From Lepturacanthus savala (Eukaryota > Chordata > Actinopteri > Scombriformes > Trichiuridae), in contig CM060463.1 in NCBI GenBank assembly GCA_030544235.1, positions 32,199,920 to 32,263,919 of the forward strand: 64,000 bases of DNA, given 5' to 3'. Below are positions 45,441 to 57,066 of this stretch, piece after piece. The stretch's first letter is position 1. Every line of letters begins with the position of its first letter. Below the pieces are notes generated by a model. That model saw only the letters and a list, made by a program, of their open reading frames with translations, had not been told where the DNA came from and searched no databases. Both the position numbers and the translations under genes were made by a program.

Positions 45441-47344
45441 TATATTTCCCTGGAAAAATAAAGTAACATGAGAAATTAGTTCAATTTTTTTTTTCCCCTG
45501 TTAATAGTGATTTATAGTAGTGTTTATCAAAATTAAAATAAACAAAAGAAAAAACAAATGAACAAAGGAAAAAACAAAAAGAGTCCAAATGATAAACAAC
45601 ATAATAAGTCTACAATCTATTTTCTTTCAGTGATGTGCTGGATCAGCAATTCTTTGTAAATGTATTATCTCTGGCAGTGCTGAGGGAGTCGCTGGTGGCT
45701 CTGAGCATTTAGTCGATAAAGATATGCAACGTGAACACTTCAGTGCAAGTGGTGTCATAGGGGGGCATCGCTTTCTGTTTAATTGGCCTTCTACAGATAC
45801 CAGTCATTGATGCAGTGAATGGGCTGTAAAAGATGAAACCCAGCTGAGAATCTTTGTTCGTGAGAATTGTAAATGACGCCATTAACCTGGTCCACCACTT
45901 TTTGTATACTCTGCTTTGAAGTTAAGTGGTTAAGGTTAATTAGTTTCATACGCATTCAAATGCCACTCACTTCCCCGCTGATTCCTGCACCCACACACTG
46001 TCTTGCCGTAATATATGTATGTATGATGAGTTATCCTACAAGTCATTCCCCTGAGAAGGCGTGAAAGAAAAGCATGAATGCAGAGTGCTCATCAGATGGG
46101 TTACAATGTGCACAGCAAGCCAAGAAAGACTTGATCAGAAATATTCCTAGACCTTCTGCTCCCTTTCTGCGTGCCAGCTGCAATAAAACACAAGCAGACC
46201 TGTTGGTGATATGACATACCCTGCTAAAGCAAACTTTGAATTTGTCCCCAGCTAATATAACATCCATTATTACAGCAATGTAAGGGTGAGGACAAGTCAG
46301 TGTTGTCCTTCCAGTGTGGTACTCCGGAGGTCCATTTCTAAGTTGAGTTTAAGTTCATTAGCCACATAATAAGGTTAATGCACAAGAGAGTAATGAGAAA
46401 CCTAGTTGGGAAATGAGGGAAATTAATAAAACCGTGTTTGTGACTCTCTAAGGTGTCCAGGGCCCAAGCTAACTGTCTGAGTCACAGTCTGACAAGACAA
46501 ACACATCAAATCTGATGATTTACATGGCGACTAGATGAGTAACACTGTACTGCAATATTAAACTCGCATGTCATGGCTGCAGTTGCCCAAAGCTATTTTG
46601 GAGAGCAGTAATAAAAAAGGAAAAGGTTTGCATATTACTTACAATTTCATAATGTCATAATGTAGGATTGATGTTTAGCCAGCGCCTGCAGCTTGTCTGC
46701 AAACAAAAAAATAATAATCTGTGGCAATTTTCCAATGCACAGATTTCTCTAAAAGTTTGTCAACCTTTAGCCATAGCTGAAAGCTGTTTTCAGGAAAAAA
46801 CAAGCTCTAAAAACTCACTACCACATGCATGGCACAGTACCTGCCATGCATAAAAAAGGAGACAGACAGAATTAGCAACTACTGCTAATTTGGTCGACTT
46901 AATGAAACTGCTCTATTTAGCAGCTAAAGAGACAGATATTCCTTTCAAAAGTTCATTGAGAACAAAACAGAGCTAATAGGGGCATTCATCAGAAAGAGTA
47001 CTGTACACCAAATAAATGTTCATGTTGCTCAATCTCTGCTGGAGTTTTAAATGGGCAACAGTTTACTAACAGGCTCTCCATATGAACTCAAATGGTGATA
47101 ATGATGACAGTATTATGTTCACTGCTTGTGTCTGACAAGAAATCAGTTATTGCAGGTTAAAAAAAAGATGAAAGAATTTGTATTTCTGTGCTTTTTTCCC
47201 AAGGGTGAAGATTTAAATATATATATATAAACACACAAACATCAGGGAGAAAAATGGATTTGAAATTCCATTTGGAATGCAATTAAACCATTTTTATTTG
47301 ACTGTCAGAAATATGTTATGTTGGGCACTTTAATCATTTTATTT
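45441..47344. other. Unassigned sequence
   Basis: A/T-rich at 45480-45600, otherwise single-copy looking. Some parts (46270-46460) have the same enhancer-like texture. No gene. Confidence 0.4.
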
Positions 47345-47391
47345 CACTTTGGATAAAAGCATCTACCAAGGGACAAAATGTAAATGTCTTT
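47345..47391 (+). mobile_element. L2/SINE 3' tail fragment
   Basis: CACTTTGGATAAAAGCATCT, followed by ACCAAGGGACAAAATGTAAATG, is a diverged form of the very common fish tail GGATAAAAGCGTCTGC...AAATGTAAATG, shared by L2-type LINEs and partner SINEs. Only the tail is left. Confidence 0.65.
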
Positions 47392-47850
47392 GTGGGTTTC
47401 AGTAGAGCAAGCTTGTTCCCTACTGAAGCTCATTATGGCAGTCGTTTCTTCATGATTGTGTTTCTCGTTTGGTTCATAAGACTTTAGCACAGCACAAGAG
47501 GCTTCACGGTGTTCGCTGTCATTTGAGCCTGAGAAAGTTTTATGATTTCCGCTGTGAGTTGGGTAGATAAATCAAACAGGGAGATAAAAAATGTTTTGAC
47601 GCTCATTGTCAGGGATGCTGTTTACGATGGACATGACGTTTCTCCAAGGATCATCTTTTATTAATGGAGGCTTCACAAATAATGGCTGTAGAGAAGCGGG
47701 GAGTTCTGATTGCCTCTAATCAAATTCATGTCCGCTTTCTTCTTCCCACTATCCTCAATATTTAACCATAGCTGTTAGGAAACGATAAAGCAGGCTCTTT
47801 TGAATAGTTTGGTAGTCGAGACTCATCTTAACAAGCTTGTCAACCCTTCA
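47392..47850. other. Candidate conserved non-coding element
   Basis: Balanced, repeat-free and frame-free sequence with words such as CTTTTATTAATGGAGG, AACAGGGAGATAAAAAATG and TGCCTCTAATCAAATTCATG. Texture-based suggestion only. Confidence 0.22.
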
Positions 47851-50602
47851 TGAGAAAAACAGCCCTCAAAAACATTATATTTGCATTAAAATAACTCACG
47901 GATTCAGTCCTTGATCACATATAACAAATGAAAAACACTTGTCGATCACATTGAAGCAGGGTGAACATAGTCTATCTTGTTCTCAATTGAACCATGTGCT
48001 CTTTTGTTAACAGTAGATCTGAGGAACATCTACATCATGAATGCTATCCTGCTCATGTCGCTATCTCTGGATTTGCTTGGCTGTGCTTTTTGGAAAAGTT
48101 GCAGTTCCGTCTCGCCTAGAACATCAAAATTACACATTAAGTTTTGGAGGTTGATGCATCAGCTACTTCATGTATGCACTTTATATATTTGTGCAATTCA
48201 AAATACAGCATGAGTGCACAAACCATAGATGTGTATCAGTACCTGTAGATAGCAAGATGAGATTGAGAAAGGTCGGCTTACTGGCAGGGAAAGGGCTAAA
48301 TGGAGATACATTGGTGCAGGTAGTTCAGCTGCACTATTCCACAGGGCAGCTAATGAGAAAGTTTAGCCACGGGGGTCTTTCTATTAAAAACAACAACTGC
48401 AAGTGATGGAAGAAAAAACAGATCTAATCACAATCTTTGCGAGAAAAAAACGGCTGTGAATGGCCAGTTCTAAATCAGATCGGACAGCTACGTCCCTGGG
48501 GTGTGGTTCAAAATAGAGGTAGTAATGTGGCAGGAGATGGAGGGAAAAGGGTAGATGGAGGGAAAAGTAAATGAAAGAAGAAACAGATGTGTAGGTTGCT
48601 GGTATAGCTGTGGGAGGAAGGAGATGGATAGAAGCTGTAGAAAAGGGGGGAACTAATGAAGAAATTCTTTAGAAACAGGGATAGAAATATGGAGGGAAAT
48701 GAAAACAAAATCCACAAGACAGCAAAATGAAAGACGCTTCTTAAAAAGCTTCCCTCGAAGAAGAGCTCCGGCTGAAATTGTTGAAGACACAGTGGAAAAA
48801 TACACCTTCAGGTTAATCCTGATTTGCTGTCAAGTCCAATACATCAAGGCCACATAAAATTATGGTGTTGTGAAACACCGTCATATTTTTTACTATCTTG
48901 TCCAGAATGCTTTACTTCAGGCCAGAGGCAAGGAAATTTGTGTTTAACTTTTTTCAAAATTGTTCACCAGGACTTTTGAGAGCAAAACCAAAGCTGGGAC
49001 AAACTTTTTAAAACCTGTAGCACTGCTAGTTAATAGTTCATAGCACACACACACAAATGAAAAATAAACAAAGAACAAATGTCAATAGTCAGACTAATAT
49101 TTGTATTTGACCATTTTGTGGTACTGGCCGAGGGCAGATTTATGAGACTTCACAGAAGAATGTTAAATAAAGCCAAGGCAAAAATCAGGTTAGTTAAGTC
49201 TGAGATAAAAACAAGTTTCAAATGTTGCCTCCAAGGCTGTAATCAGGGTCAGTATATACACGGCCACTCCAGCAGCCTGTCGTTTGGAAGGAAAACAGTT
49301 TAATATATTGTCTATATATCTCACTCATTATTCCTGGCCTCTCTCTTTCAGTTTCAGTTTAAATGAGAGTTGCTGCTAAATCCAAAGATGCAAGTAACAT
49401 TAACGTTTTAATGGACAGGCTCATATTACATATAACCATCAGCCAATTAATCAGTAGGACAAACGATACCCCAATAACCATGAGGCTACATGGAGGGATG
49501 CCTGTAAGCTAGTGGACCACTGAATACCAGTGTTACTTCAGAACTATAATGCGTTATTTATTACTTGTTACTATCATTTCAAAGTAATTCATTACAATGC
49601 AATATTACTGTATTTAAAATGTAAGGCATTAGACTACTATTGCATTACTTTTAAGTTGCTCTCCACAAAATAACTAGAAATATGGATTCATCACTCTAAT
49701 TATAGCTTACCTTTTCATTATTGCTGCGGGGGTGAAAGGGTGAAACGTTGATTTTGTCTGTTTTGTGGTTTTATCTCCACTCTCATGCTCCATTTGCTTC
49801 CTTGCTAACTTCATGTTACCATGGCACCTCTCTAAATGTTAAATTACAGCTGCGATTTCAGGTGGTGGACAGTTCTTTAGGCGTAGCACACAAAGTGCAT
49901 TTGACTACAATGTTCTTCGAATCCATATTTTTTACAAACATAAAGTAATGACGTTTTCTGCATGTTTACTCATCTCCATCGCCAAAAGGAAAAGGAAGTG
50001 AAACAACTTCTGATCTTGCAGTGATTTTAGCGAAGTTGTATGAATAAAAACAAAAAACAATGACCACTTCAATCCATGTCAAAAACACATTGTAATGAAC
50101 GTTACTAACTACTGAGTAAAATATCACCTATTTTAAAATATTACCTTAATACTCACTGCAGTATGCAATATATCTAAGGCACCTTTGCAGTAAAGCTGTA
50201 TATTAATGTATAATGTGTACTATTTGCTTATTATTACTGCAAAAACTCCTGCTACTTCCATGGATAAATCTTGGCTAAAGGTTTTTACTCTCCACTGACA
50301 TGTCAAGGATGTCTGCTTCATTTCTCTAAGCTACATACTTGCAGATTGTAGGAACATATTGTGAGTTGGTGTTTCTGTGCTTGACAGTATCAGAAAGCTT
50401 TGCTGCTGCCAGCATGGTTTCGTTGCTCGCACACAGATCTGCTTGTGGTTAATATGTTGGTGTCTGCTGTATAATGCGGCACCTATGCACAGTATTTGTG
50501 GATAATCCCAGCGCATGTTCCACATGTGCTGGAGCCAACACATTCCAGGGAACTTGAAATTGATTAGAAGCACGACAAAACAAATTGCAAATCGGAAAAG
50601 AA
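47851..50602. other. Unassigned sequence
   Basis: No gene recognised. A purine-rich tract at about 48530-48720 includes an 18-bp tandem duplication (AGATGGAGGGAAAAGGGT, 48535-48570). Frames across it (48717-48508 minus) are low complexity. Confidence 0.4.
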
Positions 50603-50790
50603 GTCAAGTCAATTTTATTTATATACTATCATATCATAACACCATTCATCCCATGAGTCTTTTCAAAATAGAGCAGGTCTAGGCCATGATCTTAATATAA
50701 TCAAAACAAAAAAACAGACTGCTTTAACCACCAAAAGAGCACATAGGTGGAGATCTCAGTCGATATAATAGTCAGCTAAACCCTAACTTT
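50603..50790 (+). mobile_element. Possible dispersed repeat fragment
   Basis: Begins AAGTCAAGTCAATTTTATTT, a frequent start of a fish interspersed repeat, and includes GAGCAGGTCTAGGCCATGAT. The family is not resolved and the copy is truncated. Confidence 0.35.
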
Positions 50791-51779
50791 AAACTTTAAA
50801 ATGTCCCCATCGAGTGAACCGCAATACTGGTAAAGCAGAGGATTATTTCACAAACAAAACAAATATTTTGACAATTGTTGAATCCATTTTTTATTTGGTT
50901 GTTCCAGCTTGTAAACAGCTTGCTGTTTTTCATTGAATATTTTGAGTTTTTAGACTTTTGAACATTTGTCACCTGAAAATGGCAGTTAGGGATGTTCACA
51001 ATTTTATGAAATTTACCAAGCAAAAATAAATTGAAAATAAATGGAATGAGAAAGAAAATACAACTACAGTTCTGTATTCAAGTATCCAGCCAAAATCTTT
51101 GTCTTTAGGCATATATCAGTATATATGCTGTGTTGCCAGTTATGTTGGCGTGCTGCTCTGCACGCGTTTGTCCTTGTTTTCTCATGTGGATCGAGACAAA
51201 GTCACACTGGTCATTAACTCTATTGATCTTTTTTTTAAGCCAGGTAATCATGATTGATTCTTGCTGCTGGTCAGCTGATTGGCTTCATTGGCATCCATGG
51301 GGGTGAACTGTCCAGCTGCTTGTTCCTATTGATAGTGACACACAAGGTTAGTGACAGTGCCCTTAAACGCTATGACTACTTGTATTGGATCGGGTTGAGG
51401 GTGCCCTGCAGTAAAACATTACAAGTCAATGAAAAAAGAAGAACAAAGAGAGTCTAAGGAAAAAATACATCGGGGTAAATGTATCATGCCAGAAGCATGA
51501 GTTATCAGAAGAAATCCTCTGCCTAGAAGTGTCAGTAATTGTAACTGAGTTATGATGTGACACTGTGCAGTGCAGTGTTGTTTCCCTTTATGTCCTCACT
51601 TCCTCCACTCCTCTATCCCTTCCTTCATCCCTCATGTTCTGCCTTCATCCCCCTTTACCCCATAGCAGTGCCTGATTCATTTTCCCGGCAACAGCCTCAG
51701 TTCCTTGTGATTTATATGTTTATGGTCATTACTGACATTGAGTAATATATTTCCCTTTTTTCCTCTCTCCTCCGTCTTC
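50791..51779. other. Nothing recognised
   Basis: AT-rich DNA with a C/T-rich stretch at 51590-51680. The frame at 51557-51745 is an artefact of that tract. Confidence 0.45.
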
Positions 51780-52050
51780 CCCCATCTCTGTGTTGGCAGA
51801 GCCCTGGGGTCCGGCGAGGAATATCAATTACTTTGTTCCTTTTTAATCACAGCCTACCCCTTCCTCACGCAGCACCACTTTTAGGCAGGAAGAAAGGAGC
51901 TTCGCCTACGAGGTGTCTGTTTTTTTGTTTGAGCTCTGTCAAAAAAACACTATTAACCAGCGCAGACATAGACTTGCATAACCTTTTCATCTAAAAATCT
52001 GAGGGCAATTTGCTTTCATTAGTGACATATTGTGTCTTTCGGCTGGTAAG
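51780..52050. other. Candidate conserved non-coding element
   Basis: Balanced composition with words ATATCAATTACTTTGTTCC (homeodomain and SOX-like) and CCTTTTTAATCACAG. No frame, no repeats. Suggestion only. Confidence 0.22.
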
Positions 52051-52889
52051 AACCTCTAACTGGCTGTTGTTGAAATTTGTATAAAATATTTACTGACACT
52101 ATTCCAATGCTGGCAAAGAGCATGGTGTAATGTCTAATATCTAATAACGATCTGTATTCACAATGTAGACTCTTGTCTTTGATTCTGAATTTCTGCTTGT
52201 TTCCTTTTCTTTTCCTTTCTGATTATATCTAGGATGTGACCCATATCTGATACCATATGCACAGCTTCCATACCATGTGTTTCCTCACCCTTCACGCTTC
52301 ACTGGTTTCACACATTTCAGACACAATACGTGTTTCTCCCTGTTCTGAATTGAGGTGTTGCAACTAAAATCACCTCAAATCAATGCTGTTTCCCCCTTTC
52401 ATCTTCTGGCTGCGTTCCATTGTCTTCACTGCTAAAGTCAGACCAGCTGCCGTGGGTGCCAAACTGCTGCGAGCGACAAGAGTTACATACTGTCATGCCA
52501 GTGCTGATGAATACAAATCTGAACTAGAGTCTGTGTTTGTGCTCGCACTGCCAATCCACCAAGATAGCTGCTGCTTTGCTTCAATCAAACATTTTTAGCT
52601 ACAGTGTGAAGGCTGTGGAGCTGAAATGATTTGGGATTATTCTTTTAGTCAATGGAAAGAAGATAACCAGCAATTGTTGATACAGTAAATAGTTGTTTTT
52701 TTTTTTTTTGGAACAAAATAAAAAATTCCCTTTGTCCAAGATAACAGTTTTGAAGATTTTCTTCTTTTCAGTGTTTAATATTATCATAAATTTAGTATTT
52801 AGTTTTTTGGATTGTTAAACATGTCAACCACAGGAAGTGCACTGTGAGCTTGTACATACTGTTAATATTTTGTGTTGGTATGGTGTCAA
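52051..52889. other. Nothing recognised
   Basis: Includes a poly(T) run at about 52696-52710. The 71-codon frame at 52383-52598 has no domain. Confidence 0.45.
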
Positions 52890-53350
52890 ATGCCCCTTTT
52901 AGTTTTAATCATATTTACACAAAAGATTTTTAGTCACATTTTAGTCTATGAAAAGTCCTGGCATTTTAGTCTAGTTTTAGTCAAAGAAAATCCAAAGTAT
53001 TCAGCCAATAATCTTTCTTTAGTCTTTCTTAGTCTAGTTTAATAGTAATGTTAATGGCACACACACACACACCTGGTAGCAGTGCTGGAGGAGAAATTCA
53101 AGTGACGTTCATCCAGTGAACGCATTATTTTGAATGTAATTTTAAAAGTCTATGATGAAAAAGGGAAAGACCATTTTTATTACATTTTAATTAATAAAGT
53201 AGATTTCATCTTTTCTTTTTTCGTCAACAAAAAATGTGTGTTAAATTTGTCACAGTCAGTGTAAAGGGCATTGGTTTCATCTGGTTTTCATCTTGTTTTT
53301 GTAAAAAAAAACACATTGTTGACAAAGAATGCACAGTATTTTTTAATTTA
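52890..53350. mobile_element. Possible old DNA transposon with TTTAGTC-rich termini
   Basis: The word TTTTAGTC recurs at 52929, 52939, 52963 and 52974, with TTTAGTCTTTCTTAGTCTAG at 53019. At the other side TTTTCGTCAACAAAAA (53218) and TGTTGACAAAGAATG occur. This resembles fish elements whose ends read TAGTTTTAGTC...TTCGTCAACAAAA. The boundaries are guesses and no target duplication was found. Confidence 0.35.
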
Positions 53351-54225
53351 ACTCACCAGCAAAATCCCATGGAATTTTCACTCCAAACATAAAAAAGGGA
53401 ATTTTTTAGTTTGACTGCAGGATCATGTGTGTTTATTTGCCCAAAACACCCCAAGGTCCTGTCTGTGTCTGAGTCCCACCAGGACCAGCTCAGGGTCAAG
53501 TGCCTGGCTCAAGAGCTCGGCCCTTTTATCTGTTGGAAGAAATGATGTCTTTATGTTCACTGCACAGATTCTCCCAGCTGGCGAAGGGATATCGTGAGTA
53601 CAAGGTCACACACCCCCCCGTGCTCAAACAGTGGCAGTTGGTGTTTCAGCGGGGGAGCTGAGCAGACGAGCAGTATCAACAAATGGACAGACATATGCAC
53701 ATTATCACCATACTGACTCTCTCCATCCTTTGCTTAAAAGAGGTTTGACGGGGGGGGGGGGGGGGGGGGGGGGGTGTTACTCAGCTCTAGTGAGAGTAAA
53801 GTCAACCTCCTCATTACTGGATCCTTGTCAACTACATCAAAGTAGCTTCCCAGAGTCATTCACTTGAAAGTTCCTGGTTAGCACTGACTTTACCCTGCCT
53901 GATGGGAAACATGCTTGGGTTTTCATTTGGTTGACTTTATATTTCAGCCAGCTGCAGCTCTCTATAATATCTCTCTCAGCACAGAGCTCTAATGAACCAT
54001 GACTCCCTGTACAGTATGGCCTTTTTTCTCTTTGAATTTAAATCACTCCACCAGGTAGCTGCTGTGCAACATTTATCAGACGACTGAGGCACTGTCCCTT
54101 ATAGGTATATTCTGTTCCCTCAAGTGAAGTGTCTTAAAAGTTAAAAAGAAAAAAAAAAGAAAGAAAAAAAATGCAATCACTTCATTTTCTTACATAAGTA
54201 ACAGATACTGTAAACAGATACTAAA
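53351..54225. other. Unassigned sequence with G25 run
   Basis: No gene. The homopolymer is listed separately. (GAAA)n-like A-rich text occurs at 54145-54172. Confidence 0.45.
53750..53774 (+). repeat. Run of 25 consecutive G
   Basis: Pure guanine homopolymer. The true length may differ, since such runs are error-prone in sequencing and assembly. It creates a spurious Gly-rich frame (53631-53867). Confidence 0.9.
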
Positions 54226-54382
54226 TAACAGTTTTAGTCATGTAGACCTTGGTGGTGTTACAACAAAGCCACATAAGCCCTGAATCAGTAAAATCAACCG
54301 AATAAAGTTTAGGCATATGACCAATTTTAGGCTCTCGGGTCTGTTATTCATTGGGAGGAATACATACTGCGTAAGAAGCTTA
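54226..54382 (+). repeat. 157-bp inverted repeat, left copy
   Basis: Starts TAACAGTTTTAGTCATGTAG and ends GCGTAAGAAGCTTA. Its reverse complement is at 56346-56502, also 157 bp, with high identity (I estimate near nine in ten by eye). No protein and no family recognised. The equal arm lengths and sharp loss of similarity outside TAACAG suggest the ends of one element or two opposed copies. Confidence 0.82.
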
Positions 54383-55549
54383 CTCTAGAGGCGGGGAAAA
54401 ATCTAGCAGGAAAAATAACGAAGATGCGAGTAGTGCTGTCCTTATCAGTCAGATAACAGAGGATGCTTTTCTTCCCTAAGCTGTGTTTTCACTGAGGAAT
54501 TTCTCTGCCTCTGATGCAAATATCATCTGGCTTGCAAATTGGGCATGGTGGTATAATACCAAACTACTTGAAGCTGTCACTGCACCTCCCTGGGACATAG
54601 TTTAATGACTGCCTCTTGTTGGTGTAGATGCCATGTGTGTTTACTCTGCGAGTGCTGCTATTTCTAATGCATATATGTGATTGTAATCCTCCTCTCTGCC
54701 ATGTTAATCCTAATATATCATATTTGTTTTTGTCCATCTGAGTATGTGCCTCAAGATGCTGCAAATTAGTGTATAAACACACTTAAAACAGGCAAATTGC
54801 ATCTTTGAAGAGATTTGAATGATTGCCAAAAATCTTTTTCAGAATATAAGGCAGAAAAAAACGCTTCTTCTAAATTAATATTGATATTTCCCCCAGGATA
54901 TGTGCAGAGAGAGAAGGCAAGAAAACAAAACTCAAAAGAAGAGACACAGAATTGTGTAGTCTGCCATGACAAAACAGGAGTGACCTTCCTTCTCACAGTG
55001 TTAGCTATCTGAACAGGCTGAATTAACTCTCCTCATCATTCTCAGCTCTCTGATGTGAACGTTATACATGCCACAGCACAACCCTGTACTCTCATGTTTA
55101 TTAATATCCTTCAGCAAGAGATGCGCTAAATCATTGACCCTTTTTTAGTGCCTTGCGCTCCAGCTGAGCATGGGAACGAGGAGGGCGTATTGATTTTGCC
55201 CCTTCTCATCAGCAGCCAGGCCCTTATTTGGGATGGGGAAATGGTAAATCTCATATAGTGAGCCCCTGTCAGGGCTTGTCTAGATCCTAATCTTCACTAG
55301 TTGATGGCTCTCTAATCTTTTCACCATCTACAACTGATTAGAGGCTGAGGAGGTAAATGTGAAGTATCAAGCTTCACGTTAACCTGCGGACATTCTAGGG
55401 AACTTGATGGAAGTTTTATTACAGTTTGGATTTGACACTGTAGTTAAAAAAGATTTTAAAAAATCTTTCCGTCTTAAAGCAAGTTTAATTCTTAGACATG
55501 GTGACTGATTTTCTGTGAACTCATGTCCTGCCATTAACAATATATCTCA
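54383..55549. other. Unassigned spacer, part enhancer-like
   Basis: No gene. 55130-55380 (GAGGGCGTATTGATTTTGCC, CTAATCTTTTCACCATC) has the repeat-free, balanced texture of conserved non-coding DNA. If the 157-bp repeats bound one transposon, this segment would be its interior, but no transposase is seen here. Confidence 0.35.
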
Positions 55550-56036
55550 TTTTAAATTAAAATTTCTTTTAATTTTGATGATTATAACTGACAACGAATG
55601 AAAACCCCAAATTCAGTATACTCTTATAATATTACTTCAGACCAATACAAAAAAAAGATTTCTAGAAATGTTGGCAAACTGAGAATATGAACATGAAATG
55701 TATGAGCACTCAATACTTTGGTGGGGGTTCCTTTTGCCTGAATTACTACAGCAATGCAGCGTGACATGGAGTCGATCAGTCTTTAGCACTGCTCAGATGT
55801 TAAGAGAGCCCAGGTTGCTCTGATAGTGGCCTTCAGCTCTTCTGCACCGTTGGGTCTGGGGTATTGCATCTTCCTGGGGACAGAACCCCATAGATTTTCT
55901 ATGGGATTAAGGTCACGTGAGTTTGTAGGCCAATGCAGAACAGGGATACCATGGTCCATGAACCAGGTACCACTAGCTCTGGTACATTGTGCAGGTGCCA
56001 ATTTCTGTTGGGAAAACTGCATTTCCATAATGTAAT
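55550..56036 (-). mobile_element. Tc1/mariner fragment, third family
   Basis: The minus-strand 3' half of a Tc1-type transposon. It comprises the transposase C-terminal part (56028 to about 55760) and the following untranslated part, ending with TTTTGATGATTATAACTGAC on the plus strand near 55570. The upstream half is cut off at 56036, so neither complete inverted repeat is present. It lies between the 157-bp inverted repeats. It differs in sequence from the Tc1 copies at 590, 2979 and 17395. Confidence 0.8.
55760..56028 (-). pseudogene. Tc1-type transposase C-terminal fragment
   Basis: An 81-codon frame carries DHGIPVLHWPTNSRDLNPIE followed by NLWG and RPNGAEELKATIRATW, the C-terminal catalytic region of a DD34E transposase. 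The Glu of the triad is in IENLW. Exactly 35 positions before it, where the family has Asp in QDLAPAH, this copy has QKLAPAQ, so the second catalytic Asp has become Lys and the His Gln. The N-terminal two thirds are absent. Inactive. Confidence 0.82.
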
Positions 56037-56345
56037 AATATCACATGGACTATAAATCAACTGGACTATAAATATATATTAAAAAAAAGCAAAAAAAATA
56101 CATATAAAATGCTAAAATACTTGAATCAAAATTTCTCTGGACACCCCTCTGGAGGTAAATTATTTAGACATCAATCATTTACGGGTATGTAGATAACTTT
56201 TTTTTTTTGTTGTTTGTTTGTTGTTGTTTTTTTTTTTTACAAAAATTTAGCCAAGAAAGTCTCAAACTACAGACCTATATTAAAAGTGAAATAGTCATTA
56301 AAAATTGTCAATAGGGAAAGTGTCATTGAAGGAAGTTCACTTTGC
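56037..56345. other. Poly(T)-rich spacer
   Basis: AT-rich DNA with T runs at 56200-56241. No gene. Confidence 0.5.
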
Positions 56346-56502
56346 TAAGCTTCTTACGCAGTATGTTTTCCTCCTGATGAATAACAGACCCCAGAGCCTA
56401 AAATCGGTCATATGCCTAAACTTTATTTCATGGATTTTACTGATTCAGGGCTTATTTGGCTTTGTTGTAACACCACCAACATCTGCATGACTAAAACTGT
56501 TA
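56346..56502 (-). repeat. 157-bp inverted repeat, right copy
   Basis: Reverse-complement partner of 54226-54382. It begins TAAGCTTCTTACGC on the plus strand and ends CTAAAACTGTTA. Minor substitutions and small balanced indels separate the two copies. Confidence 0.82.
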
Positions 56503-56975
56503 TGGCATTTTTGTAGAGCATCATGCCACTGCATCATCATCATTGCATCAAACAGCCAATATGAGTTATGTAGTGTGTGGGTCACTGACAACTGCACAAC
56601 TGTGGCAACTACAATCATTCTCTTCATTAAGTCAAAGCAAAGCTCTTCTTTACATTTCTTTTCTTAATTGCTTGGTTTCGTTCGTCACTGAATTAGAATC
56701 TGAAGAGAACCTGACCACTCGTGTGATTTATCAGCCAGAGTTATCTTGAATGCTGTGTTTTGTCCTAGATTGCTGTATTGGTTACATTTAAAGGAACAGT
56801 CACGTGGGGACAGGCTCATTATGAACTTATTGGCAACAAGAGAATGTTGCTGACAGCTCTGCTCCTCTGTGGGAGGGAAATTGATTTGCCTTGGGTGGAA
56901 TTTTTTAGACCTGACAGCGTGTAAATGAAAAAAAGTAAGTGTGTAGAATGTAGCAGGCTGATTAATGATTAGGCT
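56503..56975. other. Nothing recognised
   Basis: AT-rich; 56790-56920 has repeat-free, enhancer-like texture. No gene. Confidence 0.4.
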
Positions 56976-57066
56976 GATGGATGGATAGATGGATGGATGG
57001 ATGGATGGATGGATGGATGGATGGATGGATGGATGGATGGATGGATGGATGGATGGATGGATGGAG
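56976..57066 (+). repeat. (GATG)n microsatellite, about 22 units
   Basis: A nearly perfect tetranucleotide array with one GATA interruption near the start. The Ile-His-Pro-Ser periodic frame on the minus strand (57181-56969) is an artefact. RTE/Rex3 tails are GATG-rich, but no LINE body flanks this array. Confidence 0.95.

Noticed and set aside
56976..57066. (GATG)n array as a Rex3 tail
   Set aside because: No RTE coding or 3' untranslated sequence adjoins the array on either side.
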